Assembly: GCA_964537825.1 (NCBI GenBank)
Contig: CAZIDL010000073.1
Coordinates: 1 to 10,332 of the forward strand
DNA from: CAZIDL01 sp964537825
GTDB taxonomy: Bacteria > Bacteroidota > Bacteroidia > Flavobacteriales_D > CAYVSK01
DNA length: 10,332 nt
Direction: 5' to 3'
The position numbers were made by a program, and so were the translations under genes. Numbering within the stretch: position 1 is the stretch's first letter; each line of letters opens with the position of its first letter. The notes under the pieces were generated by a model. It saw only the letters and a list, made by a program, of their open reading frames with translations. It searched no databases and was not told where the DNA came from. This document shows positions 6,569 through 10,332 of this stretch, piece by piece.

Positions 6569-6589
6569 TTCCTCTTATTCAACGAGGAA
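6569..6589. repeat. Hairpin between ccmF and the T9SS cargo gene
   Basis: TTCCTC (6569-6574) and GAGGAA (6584-6589) pair perfectly across 9 nt. Outer bases GAACT (6561-6565) and AGTTC (6601-6605) can add a second stem. On the minus strand the 3' arm is followed by CCAAGTTC and not by T residues, so it is at best a weak terminator for ccmF. It sits 15 bp before the T9SS gene start. Confidence 0.3.
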
Positions 6590-6603
6590 AAAGCTCCCTT
6601 AGT

Positions 6604-9456
6604 TCAATGGGTCACTGCTTCGGCTTCTTCTTCCGTCTTATCGGAGCGCTTTCTCGTGCTGTTCCCCTTCCGTTTCCGGATGCGGTTCCTGACCGCCAAA
6701 AAGGAGCCGACGACCATCAGGATGCAGCCTGTCCACAGGATGTTGATCATGGGGAAGACGATGGCCTGAAGCACGATGAATTCCCGGGAATTATCCGCCT
6801 TTTCTTCGATCGTGATATCCACTTTCCCTTTTTGAGGGTGGATCCGGTCGATGGAGAAACGGAGGCCGGCCGCCGGGATCGAGTCCTTGTGGGGAACCCG
6901 ATAGCTCGAGTCGCGGACGATGTAAAGCGGCTCCGCCCGGTATTCTTCGTTCTTTCTGGTGGTGACCTCGATGATGGCTTTAGCAGCGATATCGTTCGCA
7001 TCCAGCCCGTGCTTTTCTAGGCTGTCAACGGAGCGAAGTCCCTGGAACCGGACGAGGGCTGATGAAGCAGGGATGGTATCGCCGTGCTCCACCGTGTGTT
7101 GGGCTTTCTCGTACCCGTCCTGCGTCTTTTCCTGCTCTTTCAATTCGGCATAGCGGATATGAGTGTAGATGTCCCGGCTCAGGGAGCGACGCGTGTCCGG
7201 CTCCGGAACGTTCCCCATATCCTGGTTCAACTGAATGCGGGGACGGAGCTCGAAACGTTTCTCGCCGGGTTTGGCACTTTTCCAACCTTCCGCTCGCTCT
7301 TTCTGCTTTTCACTTGGATCGGGAAGGCGTTCCCAGTATTTCGACCGGTCCTTGAGAAAACGGTCCGAGGCCTGATGGCCCTTCTTAGCGCGGAACATCC
7401 CGCCGCGATGGGTTACGATGGCACCTTGCTGGTAGTAGCGGTTCCGGGTAGCGAAGAACTCGATGTCGTACCTTACCCGTACATCGCCCCGATCCTTCCC
7501 GTTATAATGTACGAAGTGGTCCCCCATGCGCACCGTATCCCCTTTGAAAAGGATCATGTCCTTATCGTTCTCGAAGTCCTCGCTCAGGGTTTTAATGTCG
7601 AACCCTGAGCGGTTCACCGAGATCTTCTCGCTTTGGGACTGGCTGATCAGTGCGCCGAGCATGATGAGGCCAAAGCCCAGGTGAGCGATCGAAGGACCTG
7701 CCTGGTCGAAACGGCCCCGCAGCATCCGGATCCAATAGTCCAGATTGGCGAGCACCGTGAAGGTCGAAGCGAAGAGGAGGGCGAGCAGGCTGTAATTCTT
7801 CCAGCCCATTCCGAAAAAGAGGGCCACCAGGACCGCCAAGAGCAAGGATCCGAAGAAGGAGAGGCCGATGCGCTTGAAGAAGCGTTTCGGTTCGGTGTTC
7901 CCGTAGCGAAGGAACTGCCCCACGGCTGCGAGCATGCTTACGAGGAAAGCGAAGGGTACCTGCCAGGAATTGTAGTGATGGATCACGTCCGACGGTGGGG
8001 CCAGCTCTCCCTGAGCCAAGCTTTGGAACATGTTCCATCCGGTCATTTCGTGGAGTGAGCTGAAAAGGCCGGAGAAAGGTCCGGCGAGCAGGTTCATGAC
8101 CGGTTTGGAGGTGGAGATCGTGATCTGAAGGGCACTGAGCAGGAGCACGAGGGAGCCGATAAAGACCCAGAACTCGCGCGACCAAAGCTTTTCCTCTTCC
8201 TCTTCAGGCTGGCTGAACGAAGTCTGATAGGCGCGAACGAGAAAGATGATGGATAGGAGGAGGAAGAGGACGATACCGATCGTGCTTTTTCCGATCGGAA
8301 GGGCGATCGCGAACAGGAGGACGGAAAGCCCCGCGTAGCTCCAGCGTTCCCTGCCGGCTTTCAGAAGGAAAAGGACGGAAAGGCCGGTAAAGAAGAGGAG
8401 GAAGAGGAGAAGGTGGGCCAACATGCCATCCTCGGTGAAGGAGTGGACCGAAGAATCACCTAGAACCCCGCTCCGGGTAAGGAAGGTGGAATAGAGGACG
8501 AGGAGGAAGCTCGAGAGGGTGAGGAGGAAGGTCGTGAAGAGGGAGCTTTGGCGCTTCCGGTTGATCAGCATAAGGTGTCCTGCTCCCAGGAGCATGATCC
8601 AGGGGACGAGCGAAGCGTTCTCCACCGGGTCCCAGGCCCAGAATCCACCGAAGCTAAGGGCTTCGTAAGCCCAGGCACCCCCCATCAGGATCCCGGCGCC
8701 CAGGATCCCGATGCCGAAGAAGGTCCAGGGAAGAGCAGGCCGCAACCAACCGCTGAAGTCACGCCGCCAAAGCCCTGCGATGGCATAGGCGAACGGAATG
8801 GATGTGCTGGCAAAGCCGAGGAAGAGGGTAGGGGGATGGATCGTCATCCAATAATTGCGAAGGAGCGGGGCCAATCCCTGTCCGTCCTGAAGCTCGGAGA
8901 AGTCCTGCAGGTAGTTAGGGTTCTGGGTCCAGGACGCCCCGAGGTTCTGAGGGAGTTCCCGGATCAGGAGGAAGGGGTCGCTGCCGACCTTATGCCCGAA
9001 AAAGTAAATGCCGAGGAGCATCGAGGTGATGAAGACCTGCACGGTCGCCATGACGGCCATGACCGGTCCTTCCCAATTTCGTACCGAAAAGATGAGGATG
9101 TTGCCGAGCACGACCTGCCAGAAACCCCAGAGCAGGAAACTCCCTTCCTGGCCTTCCCAGAAGGCCGAAAATACGTATTGCAGCGGGAGGTCGTTGCTGA
9201 TGTGCTTCCAGGCGTAGTGGTATTCGTAGTACCCCTGGATGATGATGGTGAAGAGGCATCCGATCACGCCGAGCAGGGCGACGGAATGAACGCGGAAGGC
9301 TTGGCGACCAAGCTTCATGAACCGATCGTCCGGTGCGCCGTTCCTACGGGCGGCGAAGACGTAAGCGAGGAGCGCGAGCAGGCCGCTGGCGAATGCGATG
9401 GCCACACATGCCCGCCCCAGCATTCCGATCGCAAGGTGTTCACCCGTGTATTCCAT
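6604..9456 (-). CDS. ccmF: Cytochrome c haem lyase subunit CcmF (CcmF/CcsA family)
   Basis: A 950-residue polytopic inner-membrane protein. CcmF takes haem from holo-CcmE and ligates it to apocytochrome c in the periplasm. The haem-handling WWD-type motif is at 270-286 (GGFWAWDPVENASLVPW). Other landmarks are TIHPPTLFLGFAS (205-217) with H207, TRSGVLGDSSVHSF (327-340) with H338, IHH at 492-494, and PSIAHLGFGLIMLG (588-601) with H592. Membrane helices run through about 610. A large soluble periplasmic domain (about 612-893) follows, then a last helix (about 895-921) and a charged tail. The protein is longer than proteobacterial CcmF (about 650 residues), mostly because of this domain; from memory that is usual in Bacteroidota. 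Residues 786-890 resemble the insert in the SulP transporter. The ATG at 9456 is 25 bp after the ccmE stop, so the two are very likely co-transcribed. Confidence 0.95.
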   Translation of the reverse strand: MEYTGEHLAIGMLGRACVAIAFASGLLALLAYVFAARRNGAPDDRFMKLGRQAFRVHSVALLGVIGCLFTIIIQGYYEYHYAWKHISNDLPLQYVFSAFWEGQEGSFLLWGFWQVVLGNILIFSVRNWEGPVMAVMATVQVFITSMLLGIYFFGHKVGSDPFLLIRELPQNLGASWTQNPNYLQDFSELQDGQGLAPLLRNYWMTIHPPTLFLGFASTSIPFAYAIAGLWRRDFSGWLRPALPWTFFGIGILGAGILMGGAWAYEALSFGGFWAWDPVENASLVPWIMLLGAGHLMLINRKRQSSLFTTFLLTLSSFLLVLYSTFLTRSGVLGDSSVHSFTEDGMLAHLLLFLLFFTGLSVLFLLKAGRERWSYAGLSVLLFAIALPIGKSTIGIVLFLLLSIIFLVRAYQTSFSQPEEEEEKLWSREFWVFIGSLVLLLSALQITISTSKPVMNLLAGPFSGLFSSLHEMTGWNMFQSLAQGELAPPSDVIHHYNSWQVPFAFLVSMLAAVGQFLRYGNTEPKRFFKRIGLSFFGSLLLAVLVALFFGMGWKNYSLLALLFASTFTVLANLDYWIRMLRGRFDQAGPSIAHLGFGLIMLGALISQSQSEKISVNRSGFDIKTLSEDFENDKDMILFKGDTVRMGDHFVHYNGKDRGDVRVRYDIEFFATRNRYYQQGAIVTHRGGMFRAKKGHQASDRFLKDRSKYWERLPDPSEKQKERAEGWKSAKPGEKRFELRPRIQLNQDMGNVPEPDTRRSLSRDIYTHIRYAELKEQEKTQDGYEKAQHTVEHGDTIPASSALVRFQGLRSVDSLEKHGLDANDIAAKAIIEVTTRKNEEYRAEPLYIVRDSSYRVPHKDSIPAAGLRFSIDRIHPQKGKVDITIEEKADNSREFIVLQAIVFPMINILWTGCILMVVGSFLAVRNRIRKRKGNSTRKRSDKTEEEAEAVTH

Positions 9457-9481
9457 CGGCGGGCAGCGCTAAGAGCTTGAG

Positions 9482-9901
9482 CTAGGGCTTTTCCTGACGG
9501 GCGGCCTTTTGCTCCCTTTTCCGTAATTCTTTTTCATCCTCGTACTTGGAGGGGCATTTCAGAAGGATATCCGTCGCGTAGAAAGCGTCCTCTTTGGCCG
9601 AGCCGATGAGGACGATCTTCTCCGAGCGTTCGAAGTCGTTCGGTTTGCTCCGGTTGAGGACGACCTTCTTTCGGGTCCCTTCGCGGTCCTTCATGTAGAA
9701 GCTCATCACGTTCGGGTTCTCCTCCGGGTCGTAGTCGATGTCCTTGCTCCGGTCCAGTTCGCCCACGACGTGATATTCGGTCCCTTTGTTGGAAAAGGCC
9801 TCTTCGAAGCTGGCATAGGAGCTGGAATCCGCTACTGATGTGATGATAGCGCCCAGAGCGATGGCGATGATGACGAGGGCGATGATCTGCGAACGCTTCA
9901 T
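9482..9901 (-). CDS. ccmE: Cytochrome c maturation protein CcmE, CxxxY variant haem chaperone
   Basis: A 139-residue protein from the ATG at 9901. The frame stays open upstream, but that sequence overlaps ccmD and reads as unrelated, arginine- and histidine-rich residues. Residues 5-24 form a single N-terminal membrane anchor. The rest is the OB-fold haem-carrying domain, with YHVVGELD (43-50), SFYMKD (67-72), KVVLNRSKPNDFERSEKIVLIG (79-100) and FYATDILLKCPSKYEDE (107-123). CcmE binds haem covalently in the periplasm and hands it to CcmF. The usual ligand motif is H-x3-Y; here it is C116-P-S-K-Y120, confirmed from the codons TGC CCC TCC AAG TAC. C-x3-Y is the form described for System I* in some archaea and deltaproteobacteria. 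The start overlaps the ccmD stop in an ATGA, which points to coupled translation. Confidence 0.93.
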   Translation of the reverse strand: MKRSQIIALVIIAIALGAIITSVADSSSYASFEEAFSNKGTEYHVVGELDRSKDIDYDPEENPNVMSFYMKDREGTRKKVVLNRSKPNDFERSEKIVLIGSAKEDAFYATDILLKCPSKYEDEKELRKREQKAARQEKP

Positions 9902-10071
9902 GGACCGTTCTCGCTCTTCTGTTCTTCCGTTCCGTTCCGATCGAGTTCCTTTTCCATGCGGGCCAGTCTCCGTTCCATGACGATCAGCACAACGAAGATG
10001 CTGATCAGGATCAAGAGCACGACCGCTATTACGACCGGCATCTTCCCGCTTTGGAACATGAACTCTTCCAT
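9898..10071 (-). CDS. ccmD: CcmD family small membrane protein
   Basis: A 57-residue protein starting with ATG at 10071 and ending in a TGA that overlaps the ccmE ATG (ATGA). One membrane segment spans about 12-31 (MPVVIAVVLLILISIFVVLI). It is preceded by FQSGK and followed by a charged amphipathic stretch, MERRLARMEKEL. This layout, with the GK-x2-VVIAVV start and ERRL-x-RMEKE after the helix, is that of the CcmD-like proteins placed before ccmE in Bacteroidota. CcmD in System I helps release holo-CcmE from the CcmABC complex, and its N-terminus is expected outside. The identification rests on topology, size and position as much as on sequence, since CcmD is poorly conserved. It is the first gene of the ccmDEF operon here, with a -7 promoter element directly before it. 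Confidence 0.85.
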   Translation of the reverse strand: MEEFMFQSGKMPVVIAVVLLILISIFVVLIVMERRLARMEKELDRNGTEEQKSENGP

Positions 10072-10076
10072 CGCTG

Positions 10077-10084
10077 CAAAGGTA
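10077..10084 (-). promoter_or_regulatory. Bacteroidota-type -7 promoter element for ccmDEF
   Basis: On the minus strand TACCTTTG matches the TAnnTTTG consensus of the Bacteroidota primary sigma factor exactly. Its last base is five bases before the ccmD ATG at 10071, so transcription would begin at or next to the start codon and give a leaderless or nearly leaderless mRNA. The -33 side is weak: TTG occurs 12 bases upstream, closer than usual, and TTAG about 23 bases upstream. The -7 match is seen directly; the start site is inferred. Confidence 0.5.
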
Positions 10085-10220
10085 CGAGCTGTGCTGCAAT
10101 TCCGCCTCTAACTCCAGGGTCGATCCGATCCCCCTCAGGCCATGGAAAATGACCGACTCCTCAGTTCCTAAATGCTCCGGCCCCGCTCAACCTTTGAACT
10201 TCATATCCCTTTGCCTCTCT

Positions 10221-10228
10221 TAAAATTG
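10221..10228 (+). promoter_or_regulatory. Weak -7-like element before the divergent gene
   Basis: TAAAATTG differs from TAnnTTTG at one fixed position and lies 15 bp before the ATG at 10244. A TTTG at 10193-10196 is 24 bp upstream, slightly long for a -33 element. The remainder of the 172-bp divergent gap (10072-10243) shows no other clear signal. Low confidence. Confidence 0.22.
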
Positions 10229-10243
10229 CCTAACTTGGAAGAC

Positions 10244-10332
10244 ATGGATAGGGCCATGAAGAAGTCATTTTTCATCGGGTTTTCGGCTTGCCTTCTGATG
10301 AGCTTCAGTGAAGCCATCGGTCAGGACCTTCA
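10244..10332 (+). CDS. Secreted or exported protein, N-terminus only (cut by window edge)
   Basis: Only 29 codons are inside the window. From ATG 10244 the protein begins MDRAMKKSFFIGFSACLLMS and continues FSEAIGQDL. This is a signal peptide with a basic start, a hydrophobic core and likely cleavage after IG, before QD. The ATG at 10256 (MKKSFF) gives a more typical signal peptide, but GGAA at 10237-10240 slightly favours the earlier one; either is possible. No family can be assigned from this much. It is divergent from ccmDEF, so the 172-bp gap probably holds promoters for both directions. Confidence 0.6.
   Translation, partial: MDRAMKKSFFIGFSACLLMSFSEAIGQDL

Noticed and set aside
8548..9480. 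Long open plus-strand frame of 310 codons
   Set aside because: It is antisense to ccmF. Its translation is rich in E, G, D, R and H without hydrophobic cores or any family motif, while the minus-strand frame shows clear CcmF motifs.
9902..10099. N-terminal extension of CcmE up to 10099
   Set aside because: The extension overlaps ccmD in another frame and lacks hydrophobic or family sequence. The ATG at 9901 starts a proper membrane anchor and overlaps the ccmD stop in the usual ATGA way.

Overview
The window reads as a moderately GC-rich chromosome segment from a member of the Bacteroidota. Supporting signs are a secreted propeller protein with a C-terminal type IX secretion (T9SS) sorting domain, a TAnnTTTG-type -7 promoter element directly before ccmD, genes with weak or absent Shine-Dalgarno sequences, and the Bacteroidota-style ccmD-ccmE-ccmF order. 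No rRNA, tRNA, IS element or CRISPR array was seen. The genus cannot be told from this sequence.

Layout. Positions 1-431 (minus) hold the N-terminal part of a PAPS-dependent sulfotransferase that runs off the left edge. Across a 247-bp divergent gap with two inverted repeats lies a PLP enzyme of the D-threonine aldolase / D-serine dehydratase-like family (679-1764, plus). A 229-bp gap between convergent genes carries an inverted pair of decayed repeat copies. Everything from 1994 to 10071 is then on the minus strand: a secreted TPR protein (1994-2950), a SulP anion transporter with a STAS domain (3002-4984), a small single-pass membrane protein of unknown function (5115-5459), the T9SS cargo (5543-6553), and a cytochrome c maturation operon, ccmD-ccmE-ccmF (10071 down to 6604). 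A divergent secreted protein starts at 10244 and runs off the right edge.

How the genes work together. CcmD, CcmE and CcmF form the haem-handling end of System I cytochrome c maturation: CcmE carries haem in the periplasm and CcmF ligates it to apocytochrome. CcmE has a C-x3-Y haem-ligand motif in place of the classical H-x3-Y, as in the variant System I*. CcmA, CcmB and CcmC are not in the window.

The most unusual observation is that the SulP transporter has an insert of about 120 residues between its fifth and sixth membrane segments. This insert closely resembles the periplasmic domain just before the last membrane helix of the CcmF encoded about 2 kb upstream of it. In both proteins the domain should face the periplasm and sits directly before a membrane helix. 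This looks like movement of a CcmF domain into an anion transporter within the same neighbourhood.
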